Assembly: GCA_037389465.1 (NCBI GenBank)
Contig: JAZARR010000207.1
Location: 35,223-99,222, forward strand
Direction of reading: 5' to 3'
Source of the DNA: Baylisascaris procyonis
Taxonomy: Eukaryota > Nematoda > Chromadorea > Rhabditida > Ascarididae
Length of the DNA: 64,000 nt
Shown here: piece after piece, positions 1 to 29,301 of the stretch
Layout of the letters: every line of letters starts with the position of its first letter
Position numbering within the stretch: the first letter of the stretch is position 1
The notes under the pieces: model-generated
Seen by the model: the letters and a program-made list of their open reading frames with translations, nothing else
What the model was told of the DNA's origin: nothing
Database searches by the model: none
Position numbers and translations under genes: made by a program

Positions 1-54
1 TGAGCTATTAGAAAATATTTTATATCAAATATAGTGAATATTGATTGATTTGAG

Positions 55-18203
<18,149 letters not shown>

Positions 18204-18419
18204 TTATTGGCATGAAATTGAAGTAGTTAATTCAAATTTATTGACTAACAAATATATTCGATTTGTCGCAATAATTAATCATGCAATAGACTTAACTGGC
18301 CAACTGTTATTATGATTAATAATAACGAGTAATAGTTTGGCATACTAGAGTTTTTTTAATGATTACCAGCATTAAGCAGTGAATATAAATTTAGAATTCA
18401 TTGAATCTGAAGGTATTTG

Positions 18420-21400
18420 AAAATGTGGTTTCGTCTTTGTTGTGGAGAAAGAATGGTTGCAGTAGAAAAAAAAAATTGAAAATGTGGTTTCGTCTTTGAA
18501 AAGTATACTTTCGAAATGCTGGAAATGCCATTTGCTCGTTGGATTTTTTTATGTCGTCAGAACATGATTGCTGACATTTTAATTGATTGATATTGGTACG
18601 TTGAAATTGAATTGATAATATAAAATTTATTTATTGACAGTTGGTTATTAATGTTTTTTTAATGTTCTCTTGATATTATTAGTAAATTTTTTTTCACTAA
18701 CTCAATCACTTTATATTCACTTTTTTTAAAGAAATGAATACTGATCGAGGGAATGGCTAAAAGGAGGAGAGTAGAAAATTTGTTTTGTGGTTAGTGAAAG
18801 GGATTATTTAGGGTATTGCAACATCTTCACGTCTCGTTGATTGTTCCCTGAGGAGTGTTAAAGAACTTTTTTTAATGCAGGCGCATTTTATAGGAGTGCA
18901 GATTTTCTTCAATCTTTTCTTATTTAATGCCATTCATCGATCAGTAATTCAAAAATGTTATGCTAAGATATAAGTGATCTTAATATCAGCCAATTGAATG
19001 TACTATTGCGAAATATGTTTTGATCACTAATTTCTTTCATCAGATTTGCATATGCAAATAGTTATTTAGTTATTTTTACTTAGATGATCAAATAGCTAAT
19101 TAGATCAAATATTTAGTATAAAGGTATAGTTACCTGGATTTGAAGTATCGAAGTGAAAAGACACACAGTAATACTGCTGTTAATAGGCAAAAAATTGAAG
19201 TTGGTGGTGTTACGATCAAAAAGTTTAGCGATTCATTAATTTCGTTATTCTTATACTCATCGAAGAACTAGTTTGTGAACGGTATAAAACATTCGTGAGT
19301 TCGTTCAATTAGCACTTTGATCGTTTGTGTCGATCGTGAGGTTTGGGCGTGTCATTTGTGGTTTCGAATTTCTTCACGCTAACTCTATCCCCAGGCAAGA
19401 AAAAGGAGGCCTATATAGCATCAATAAAGGCGAGATCAATTTTGATTATACGATAAACACTGGTTGAGCAATTAATCGATCACTGAACACACAAAGAAAA
19501 ATTGCCCTTAGGGTAGTATGGACATTATATTTGAGATAGTTTTCGTCCATTCATGTTAGTTCGTTTTATTGTTCTCGCACAGAGCGGTGGTGGATAGTTT
19601 TGTGTATGTTGATGCCATTTCGTTTTATTTTATTGTACTCACATAGAATTGCGGTGTATTTCAATTGTTTTTAAACGTTACTGTTTTGGTGCATGACAAC
19701 GTTTGAATGCTGGTTTCGTATAATAGCTATGGCTAAGGTTGAAATGATTTTTCTGTAAATGAATATCTAGAAGGTATCTTCGCAATGAATATTACTCTAG
19801 GAATTTTGTCTAGAGCCGTTGAATTTTGGACGGATTGTTGAAAGTTCATATTTTTCGTGATTCAGCGCAAACGCTATGTTAGTCCTCTGAGAACGAGGGA
19901 GTCAACCCATCGGCTTTTGCAAGAAATCAATATTTTGCGCGCTGCGCAGTGTATTTGCTGTACGATCGTTTTGATCCATAAAGCAGTGAATTTGATGTAA
20001 TCTGCATAATAGGTTTACTTCTTTAAGGCAAACATTGGACCTACCTACCGTTCTTATTATGGAAAAAAGTTCTTCCGATGACCGTTTTCGTCTAAAATAT
20101 ATGACCAAAAGTTGGCAAACGTTTTAGCGATGAAATCACTTGAAATAACCATACGTTAATCGCTTTTAAACTGTTTCACTAAGCTTCAACAAGGCTACCT
20201 TTGTCACGAAAGATGTCGAACATTCCAAAAAATTTGTACTTTGGGGTGACCCTTTCCCAGATTCATTGAATTCACTTCACGAAGCATGCTGAAGTTTATA
20301 ATTAAGCGTACTCCTAAACTCAGAGTGAAAAGAGTAGGGCGGGATTGTCCTTGTGTCACTGAAGCAGTAGCATTGTTGAACAGTCAAGCTTCATACGCGA
20401 GATATTGCAGCCTTTTTCATGCAATTTTATCTGTGATTATGGAAACGGAAGCACTTCAATTTTTTGGCGATAATTTTTTTGGTTACGTGGGATCGATCCA
20501 TCGCATGTGTTATTTGAAGCCCTCTGTCGGTAATTGGTAAAATGCAATAATCCTGTATGGATCTTGCCGTCAAAATAAAGTGAACCAAAGTTTTAGCTCC
20601 GTTGGAGCCCACGCGGGGTTTGGGAGATAGAATGGGTCTTATTATGAGAACGTTATTAGATGATGTTTTATTGCGCCGTGTCGTATTCATATATTGAAAA
20701 GGAGTGTCGCGTACCAATGGTGTTGCTGATTGCAACGCAAAGAATCTTCATTCATAGGTCTTTCGTGCACCAATTTCCTGCATCACACTTCTGCATCAGT
20801 CCCTTAAAATCTGGCATTTTCCTCACAATTTGTCAATAAACCTTTCTTAAAATGGGGCGCAAATTGAAACGTTTTAGAGGATATGTGAATACAGTTAAAT
20901 TCCCAGCCTACACAACAATTTTTGGGAGGCTCTTATAAATTCGCTTTAATCTATAGTGGAAGCTGTGTAGAATGTTGTTCAGTGAGCATGTTTTGCGTAC
21001 TAATGAAACATTATTTCTGTTATTGTTCCCAACTACCTAAATTGGAAGTCATTTGAACATCGCGTGTTTACGGCATTATTTTCCACCGAAAAAAATGGCA
21101 TTTTTTGAGGCCGAAAAGGTGAAGAGGCTAGTGAATCAGAGAAGGACGCAGAGGGAAGGTATGTCACCATATGGGGCGCTAACGGTTTTTCCTTGAGGCA
21201 AGGAGGGTATGTCACTTGAGGCATAGTGGTTTGCGGCGTTTCTCAATTAACTGAAAAGCCCTGCGAGGTCGTGTTCAATCTGTGCGATGCCCTCCGTTCC
21301 CGGTTCAAGGCTTGTTTTCAGAAAATTCCCTATGAGGACGGAATTTCTGTAGTGTTGATGCTCCCATATTCCAAAATCGGTGAATCATGTTCATGCAGGG

Positions 21401-21655
21401 ACCCATCAGGGGCTTCGACTGGGAATGTATGTGAACACCCAACACAAATCCATATAACTCACAAGCGTAACGCGTGTTGCATTTTTCAACGTTTAATTAT
21501 TTTTTAATGAAACTGTACTTAAATGACACGCGCACTACGCGCCGAATGTTTGATACAAGCATTCATCAAGCTTTTAGATTATAATGGACTTTTTTTTGAA
21601 GTTTGTTTTTTAATGATGCTTGCCTACTTGCTGGGTTTCACATCTAGATATTTTT
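18420..21655. repeat. Segmental duplication copy 1, non-coding block upstream of the sugar transferase
   Basis: The block matches 29400-34260 in the same order. Examples are aaatgtggtt near 18423 and 18482 (matching 29418), the stretch around 19190-19430 (matching 30600-30870), and 21240-21500 (matching 33990-34230). It contains no convincing gene: ORFs of 60-100 codons are not preserved as open frames in the other copy. A 21-base phrase beginning gaaaatgtgg is itself repeated at 18420 and 18479. Copy 1 lacks the 19/58-bp minisatellite found in copy 2. Confidence 0.75.
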
Positions 21656-21656
21656 A

Positions 21657-21842
21657 GTGGCTTATTCTATAAGAAGCTATACTAGTTTTTCTGCAACAGT
21701 GCTACGTTTGCTGCTGAAGTCTAGGATAATTGAAGTGAATAGTGCTTCGAAAAGATTGAATGACGATGAGAGTAAGAATTGTAATAATGCTAATAAAAGG
21801 AATAGCGAAAACATTGACGACTATCCAATAAATTTTAGGTGA
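21657..21842 (+). other. Conserved leader block with an upstream ORF (61 codons)
   Basis: An open frame rich in Ser, Asn and Asp ends with TGA 21 bases before the transferase start, in the same frame. Copy 2 (34285-34465) preserves the DNA closely, but an extra base breaks the frame. It is therefore more likely 5' leader, outron or promoter than a protein. I cannot exclude a first coding exon in copy 1. Confidence 0.35.
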
Positions 21843-21850
21843 TTGTTAAT

Positions 21851-21863
21851 TTTAGTTTCAGAG
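21851..21863 (+). promoter_or_regulatory. Candidate spliced-leader trans-splice acceptor before the transferase start
   Basis: The string ttttagtttcag ends at 21861, two bases before the ATG at 21864. A strong acceptor this close to a start codon, with no matching upstream donor evident, is the usual arrangement for nematode trans-spliced messages. The spliced leader itself is not in the window. Confidence 0.5.
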
Positions 21864-24800
21864 ATGGAACGCAGCATTAGTAAGATACGACCATTCCCGA
21901 TAATTGCGCTAACGTTAGCAATTCTAATGCTACGCAAATTATGGATTGCTCATAATGCAATGAGGATTGTTGCATCATGTCACGAACAACTTCTTACCGA
22001 GAAAATTGTAAGTTATGACTATCAAAATTTTGTGCTGAAATTTACGCGAAAATTAGATATTGAAAAATTTATTGCTGTGATTGAATTGAAATTGAAAATT
22101 TGAAAACATCAGGATAGGAAGATCGCTGAGAAATTCACCTAAATTCTGGCGTTTTTTTTTTTGAAACCGAGTCAGCAAGGAATTTTGAACTTTGGTCGTA
22201 CGTAACGCAACGAGAATGGCTTGATTATTGACATTTGAATTGTTGTCCTAAGTCCTTTTTTTGTTTTGTTTAACCGGTTTCCATTAGCGTATCATAGGTG
22301 AACAGTTAATTTTTTAAAGTAAGGAATGTGTTAGTCAAGTCTTACTTTAAGTCTTATGTCATTGAGATTTACTCATTATCTATTAGATATTATTTGCAGA
22401 TATCAGATGAGACGTTTTTGGAGGTGATTCGCTCTATGTCGACCACTGAACCGACACTTGTTTTGATTTTCAATCAATATGCTTTAAATATGACACTGAA
22501 TTGGTTATGTAATACAGAGAATATGAAAGGTAAGTTTAATTTAATGGCACTACTAAAAATATTGATATGTTGTAATTTTTTACATCACAAGATATGGCAT
22601 TTGCAATTAAACAAAGTGTTTTTAAGTTGAATGCTTAACAAATTTTCTAATATTTCTAAAGATTAAGACAAAAACTGCAATTGCGAATATCACTATATCG
22701 ATAATTATATGTGGATTATTTGGCTAAGATATTCTCTAGTGAAACCTAACAAAAATACTGTTTTTCTTTCAAAGTATCGCTGAAAATGTCACAGTATTTA
22801 ACTTCTCTAAAAGACGTTTATTTCGAGGTGTGCATGAGCGAAGTCTTGCTATCGTATTGGATCATGAATCGTATGATACCATTGGCCTTTTGTGGCCAAA
22901 TATTGCTCGCTTCTATTGGAATATACCTTGCTTGCAGGTACTCTTCAACGATTTGATTCATTTTTATTATCTTTTCAAATGATCTTTAGCTTTCACAATT
23001 CTTGGAATTAGGAATGCTACAAACATTTCAATTTGTGTGCACGATCGCAGCAATTAATTCCGATTAGGAGTTGCAAAAAAGCATCCAACTAAATTTAAAA
23101 GAGAAGTAGCTTATGCATAAGAGCCGAATTGCTCCCTGCAATTGCTTGGCATTCCTTGAAATTTGCAATAGCAGAAACATTTTAAAGTATATTTTAAGGT
23201 AATATCAAATTCAGCCGCCTTAGTTAAGTCTCATGCCTAGTAAATTTCTAATGTTAGGTACGAGAAAACTATAACCTTGTAGAACAAGACAAATGATAGC
23301 ATATTTACAATACATTATTTAATGCTTCACGCATCTGCAATTGCTTGGCGTTTAATTATTGCGTGAATTAGTTTGCGTACTTCATTTCGAATTATATAGA
23401 GGACGTCACCTGTGATATGCACCATAGAGGATGTTTGAAAGTCAGCATTTTGGCGCAAAAATCAGCCTTTTCGAGAATAACGCGGTGAGATGAATTGCAG
23501 TGATAAAATTCGTGAAAAAAATTTTTTCAAAAAACTGAGGGATTTTTTTCATTTTTATAGTATCAATGATGGATTTATTTTAATATGAATGCTTGAATCA
23601 GTCGTCAAAAAGATGTGCTAAAATTTAAATGAATTTGTCTTTCTATTAGAAAATTTAATCATCGGGTAAATGAAATAAATCTAATATTGACGTCCATATC
23701 ATATGGAAAATATATCTAAAAAATAACTTTCTCAAAAAATTTCTATTTCAGAAACCTTTCAATTATGCAGATGGATGCTATCAACTATACTTTTTGCTTC
23801 GATCGAATCTCGCTCGTGCTTTCATAAATTTTAATAAGCCATTTTGGATGGTACAACAGGTAGGTGACAATTTATTATTCAACACGTAAATGATGCAATT
23901 TTATGCAAAATCTTGCGAATGAGAAAGGACTCAAAGCAAGCCACTGAAACTTAGGGATTCTTCCACTATAGTAGGCGTTTCATTAGAACCCCTACATCTT
24001 AAGGCATGGTTTCGTTGTGGGCCATATTGCTGCTTTCATTTTTTCGTAGAGTTTCTCTCGTAGATGAGCTAATGTTGAACAGTTGCACATTTTTAAAAAC
24101 TATTCCAATTTTGGCCTGAATTTTATTTTGATTCCTAAAATTCAAAATCGACCACCGGTAAGATGGCAGTACGTTTATATGATGAGTACTCTTTGAACGA
24201 ATCTTTATTGGAAAACTCCAAGAATAAATTTGCTCATTTAAAGTATGATTTCATTTCTGTTTATGTTTATTATTGTTATTTGCTATGTTGGAAATTGTCT
24301 ATTCGTATAAGCGAAACTACAAAAGAGAGACGATATTATTTCAGGACACATTCTGGCGCAAAAGCATTTTTGAATTGCGACTGAGCGATACACAAAAAGA
24401 AGCGGATATAATTTTCGATAAGGCATCCGATAGTATGTCTCCGGTAATTGCAGGTATATTAATTGTATTGGCATTCGTTGTGCCATCTGTCATTTATTTT
24501 TATTGAAATTTCTGGGCGTTCATTAGAGTACTACTTTGAGTTCTTCTTTAGCTACAATTCTTCTTTAGTGGGATGTTACTGCTAATGGAAATTCTTTAGA
24601 GTAATAAGTATGATTATTTAATTTAGATTTCGACAGGTCGCGAGATAGTTAACATAATGATCACCATTGGTGGGTCTGGGATGGCACCGTCTTAGTATTT
24701 AGGAATGGGCGATGATGGACGCGTACAGCATCATAAGATTTCATATATGATCTACTGTTTATCGCAACAATGTCAGTTAAGTATATTAAACGTCGTTCTT

Positions 24801-26948
24801 CGAGCATTGGTCAGTAAGTGCCAAATCAAAAATGATGGAGCACTGAAATATAAAATTCCTTTTGAATAAACTATTTTCTTTGAAAAACAAAAATATTTTC
24901 ACAAAACTTAGCACATCTTTGATATTATCAATTCTCTGCAGCATCTGAAATGGAAAAGTATCATAAGTTATGAACAAATAGAACTGCCTGAAAAGGAATA
25001 ACGGATATTCGAAAATCGCTCAAAATCATGATTTATGTTTTCATCGTTTTTTTACTCTCATAAAGCAAGCATCTAGAGAGAATTGATTTCCGCAGGTGCA
25101 GGCAATATGCATAAGATTCATGATAAATTGCTCATTCGGATGGTACCGATGATAAGTAACACCTAAAGGCAGCTTGAGGATCGGGAGGGGGAGGGAGGGT
25201 TGGGTTGCAAGTGTGAGAGCTTTGTTTGATGTGAAGTCATACCATTTAAAGGTGGGAACTATTTGGTGAAGCCTACATGTGGATCTCGAGCGTTTTTCGA
25301 TCAACTGTCGGCCGATCTTGAATGGCATTACGTACCAGACAACGCATATATGACTGCGCTGTGTGCTAATCTTGCGATCACTCGTTGTGAATTCTTTAGT
25401 TTTCAGTAAGTCATCCATTGAATTTCTCAATCGTAAATAATTTTATTTTTTTAAATCGTAACTTATTTGCAGTTAGCAATGAAGTGAGTCTAGCGATAGT
25501 GATGGGACGATTTAAAGGATCACCTATATTGGCTAAGTATACGATTAGAGAACTGAAAGATGCCACCAATATTTCGATATAGCATCCTTAATATCTTCTT
25601 GAAATTCGTTCGCTAATTTTTGAATACTACAACTCAGCAACATAAGTGGTCATTGATTTTCATGCAAAGTTTCTTAAGAAAGAAGTAGCGAATACTTCTT
25701 GATATATGCCTCAAAAGGGATTGACTTTTTTTACTATATAATAAAATAACCATTATTCATTAGCATAATTATATTTGCATAATACGCAATGAATTTCGTT
25801 GATGTCCTCTTTGTTTGTTTTTTGAGTGAAGTTTAGAAGATAGAAATCACAGAATTGTGTGAAAACAGTTAAGCCTTAGAAGACACATAACAAAAAATTT
25901 GATTGACATGAAATATTTCTGTAAATTCAATATGTTCAACGCTTAGTCGTGACTCTTCAATAAATCATCTCGCCCTCTCTCACCACCCTCCACCTCCACC
26001 TTGCCTCTCTCTCATCCTTAACTTGAAGGGCAAACATGATATGCGCCTCAATAACATTTTCAGTTCGAATTTACCTCTCATTCATCATAAAAATGAAGAA
26101 AATGCTTCTTCGAACATAATTCCACACTTTCTCGGCACTTTGAAAATAAAAATGATTACCCTTTTTATAGAATTTTCCTAAAAATTGTGGAGGAAATTTT
26201 TGATTTTGTGAGGTTTTACCCGAGGTAATACGATATACGCTTTAAGTTCTTATGAAAGTTTTCAGGAAAGTGGCAGCTTGGATTTGGCTCATGAATATAT
26301 CGAGAAAACCTTCGGCGGTGCCTTATGTTTTGCAAATTGACGGTGAAGCCGAACATGGTGGTAAACTTGCCACAATGCGAAAGCTTGGCTTCTATTTCCT
26401 CAATGATGATAAGCAAACATGTAACGCATCCGCAGTATCGGTAAATTTTTCAATCAGTATACCTGGAGCATCCATTTACGATGGATATTTCATACTTGGT
26501 GATGCCGGTATAAAGTAGAATAGTGAGGGTATATGCTTTTATATTTAATATAATTAAGTTCAACACAATATGCGACCAAGTTTTACACGGATAAAAGCAA
26601 TTAATTTTTATCAAGAGTGATCATTGTTGACGAATTATAAGAATTTAAATGTTTATTTTCCCGATCAAGTTAGAGGGAGCGAGATTATAAGCCTAACTCG
26701 ATAGCATATTCTTTCTAATAATGTTTGTTCTCTTATACTATGGTGTTATGAAGTATTTTAAATTACAGGCAGCCGTTGATTCATTCACAAAGGGGACAAT
26801 TGATACGTCAACAATGCGATCGTATAGCCGTTTTCAGTTTCAGTTTTATCAAACATTCATAAATCATTTACGTAAATTTGGTATCACCGAAGTGCTTGTT
26901 AATCGAGTTGTACTGCCTTATGCATACTATTTTATGATCACTATTTGA
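21864..26948 (+). CDS. Nucleotide-diphospho-sugar transferase-like type II membrane protein (PF03407-like), 8 exons
   Basis: Exons are 21864-22007, 22400-22529, 22828-22937, 23752-23859, 24345-24453, 25252-25405, 26266-26440 and 26769-26948. Phases agree throughout and give 369 residues. The N-terminus has a few basic residues and then a hydrophobic anchor (about 11-25, PFPIIALTLAILML), as in Golgi transferases. The lumenal part follows the pattern I know from the nematode family: FNQYALNMTLNWLCNT (72-87), VHERSLAIVLD, WPNIARFYW, KPFNYADGCYQ, FWMVQQ followed by DTFWR (159-169), GGNYLVKP, WHYVPDNAYMTALC (225-238), LQIDGEAEHGGK and MRKLGFYFL. The acceptor chosen for exon 3 (after tttcgag) rather than the earlier aaag keeps the family sequence continuous. 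Donor, acceptor and linkage are unknown; a role in protein or lipid glycosylation is inferred. A decayed copy lies downstream. Confidence 0.85.
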
Positions 26949-27054
26949 CATTCAATTGATTCATACTTACCTTGTTACTTATAACAAATTTAGAAATGAA
27001 GAAAAGTATAGCGGATATGATAGTTTTGAAACGGATAAGCAATACATACCTCTG

Positions 27055-27055
<1 letters not shown>

Positions 27056-27142
<87 letters not shown>
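27056..27142. repeat. (TA)n microsatellite
   Basis: A TA run of about 43 units with one interruption (tatgta) lies about 110 bases after the transferase stop, probably in or near the 3' UTR. ORFs across it on both strands are artefacts. Confidence 0.96.
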
Positions 27143-27193
27143 TCAGGATGTTATTGTATTTGCATGTTAGAAGGAATGTGTTGTTAGAACTGC

Positions 27194-27199
27194 AATAAA
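27194..27199 (+). promoter_or_regulatory. Candidate polyadenylation signal of the transferase gene
   Basis: AATAAA lies 245 bases after the stop codon, just past the TA run; a second AATAAA follows at about 27245. No cleavage site can be confirmed from sequence alone. Confidence 0.35.
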
Positions 27200-27269
27200 A
27201 TTTGAAGCATGATGTAGTTATAACTAAAGTAAAATATGTCGAGAAATAAATGATAGTAATACACTCAAC

Positions 27270-28000
27270 GGACGTCGTCATTAAAAAGTGGCATAAATAT
27301 TGTGGTGGTAATATCTATTGCTGGATGGTAATATCTTGTACTAAAGAAAGTGCGATGATAAAAATTAGATGAGTAGAAAATAACACAAGAGTCACAACTC
27401 TCTGAAAAAACATCTGTCGTCGTGCACTGAAGATTAGATGCCAATGTAGTGATTATATAGTCACTGCAATGACCTAATCATGTAGTCTTGAAAGAGGAGC
27501 ATTGTGTTCATGACTTAGGTAAATACGCCTGCATTATTCAAATCACATTTTGATGCGATTATAGAATTCTCTAGATCGAAAAATTGGTCAATGTGCAATT
27601 TATATTAGACAAATCCTTTTCGTCTATACAATCGTAAATGTCACTTGCATGAATAAATTGTTTCTATAGTCCTAGGATATAGCAGAGATGAAACAAATAT
27701 TGCACTACTTTGCTGTATGATTGATGTGGGCGTCTATACGAAGGTCAAATCAATAATGCAAGTATATCTATGTAGATCGTGAACACAATGCTCTTCTTTC
27801 ATCGATTAGGTCGTTGGAGTGACTATATAGCCACTGCATTCGTATCGAGTCATCAGTGCACGTTGACAGATGTTCTTGCGGCGAGTTGTGCCTCTTGTAT
27901 TGTTTTCTACTTTATCTAATTTCCATCACCGCACTTATTTTAGTATAAGATCCCACCATCCAGCACTCAGTTTCAAATCACTTTTGACGACAATTTTCGT
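27270..28000. mobile_element. Fold-back element with long terminal inverted repeats (MITE-like)
   Basis: The left arm (about 27270-27620) reads as an imperfect reverse complement of the right arm (about 27680-28000). Pairs include tgctggatgg near 27321 with the complement near 27957, acatctgtc near 27410 with gacagatgt near 27867, tatatagtcactgcaatgac near 27455 with its complement near 27840, and cattgtgttca near 27503 with its complement near 27784. The arms run almost to a short centre near 27640 and the element has no coding capacity. The outer ends share a cgtcNNNaaaagtg-like motif. The family is not identified. Confidence 0.75.
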
Positions 28001-29109
28001 TATTAAGTATATATGTAAAAGTCTCAGAGTTCGTAGGGGATTTCCTTATTGATGCTTTCACACATTGTTTAGTAGGGTAAACAAACTTATATTTAGATTG
28101 TGGTATGCTAATTAAAGCTCTACATAGATATCTTCCTATTAGAATAGCATCAGGTTCTTTATCCTGTTAGTTTTTAAGAAGTCATTTACATTTATTGATA
28201 ATGTCTAGCTTCATGAACATAGTTTACTAAATCCATAAGTTTACGAAATTAAGTTTTAGTGTATGAAAAAAAGGGAATATTACGGTCTAGTTGAGTACAT
28301 TCATTTACCTAGAAATTAGATTGATTTGTTTTATCGTACACGCCTAAGACAACGCCCTTACGGGTGATATAAAACTTCGAATCTATTAAATCGGATGTGT
28401 TCCCTTAATAAGTGACTTCAGTTTGTAGTGTATCTGCGTAGACTAATTTTGCTATATTCTGAAATTGATTGGATTTGATATAAGAAGATCATCAACGTTC
28501 GTGCAACAGAAAGCATTGTAACCCGAAACCTTATTTTACTTATACTGGCTAGAAACATCGGGGCAACAGAAACCTTATTAAAAGATCATCAAACCCATTA
28601 TAGATAATGTGAGATCGGCTATATTGGGGCTAGAATTTTCTTCCATAGCTACTCCTTTAGTTCGCCTAAAGATGGAGTTGGCAAAGGTACATAGTTTTCA
28701 CTAATTAAAAACTTAATTATCGCCAGAATTTGTGCCCTGTGGAAGGTAACAGAATGCCTTTTAAATTCATAATTGTCTGTGTTGAACAAAATAATTTTGC
28801 TACTTATTTTAGATATGGTTTTTTGGAATTATTAAAGCATGCGCGTGTCAAATATTTCATAGCTTGAATAATGACTGCGGTGGTAGCGCTTGGTAAACAA
28901 CAGTTTTTGTAAGCTTATCGTAATTATTATATCTAAATGGCCATAAGAGTTCTTTACACTGTAGTGTTTTTTAAGAAATTCTAAAATGCGATGTAACGTA
29001 CAAATTTGTGGTTTAAGCGGTTGCAGTTATATACCCAAAACTTGTAGGGATTTTTATGTAACTCAGAAATGGCAAAAAAATGAGGTAATGTTCTGTTTTT
29101 TCGTTTTAT
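28001..29109. other. AT-rich spacer, no gene seen
   Basis: No open frame here looks protein-like and I see no repeat structure. A short phrase (gaaaccttatt) recurs at about 28525 and 28570. Confidence 0.5.
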
Positions 29110-29301
29110 TTGAATAGAGTACCTTTACGAAAATTGTGCTGCGAATTAGTAATGCCTTATATGTTTTTGCTTTCGACATTTTCGGCAGTTTTGTTGCCAG
29201 CGATTGTGTTACTTGTATTTCCAAGTTCTTTGCATAAACTATGGTTGTCGAAACTTTCTCGTATAAGTGTATGGTTAATGGCTACTTTACCAGCAAGCTA
29301 G
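29110..29301 (+). other. Unassigned hydrophobic ORF, possible terminal exon
   Basis: A 63-codon frame opens after a possible acceptor (tttgaatag) and ends in TAG. It is dominated by hydrophobic stretches (ELVMPYMFLLSTFSAVLLPA, then IVLLVF). The run ELVMPYMFLLST faintly resembles the VVLPYAYYFMIT end of the transferase, so it could be a remnant last exon of an older copy. There is no upstream exon I can join to it and no recognised domain. Confidence 0.2.

Noticed and set aside
20286..20735. Overlapping ORFs of 84 and 102 codons in duplication copy 1
   Set aside because: They oppose each other, are not kept open in copy 2, and show no domain.
22328..22399. Upstream extension of the ORF at 22328-22630
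   Set aside because: The conserved transferase sequence starts only after the tttgcag acceptor at 22399; the rest is intron.
25041..25430. Minus-strand 129-codon ORF
   Set aside because: It is mostly the antisense of transferase exon 6 (25252-25405); the plus strand carries the conserved motifs and splice sites.
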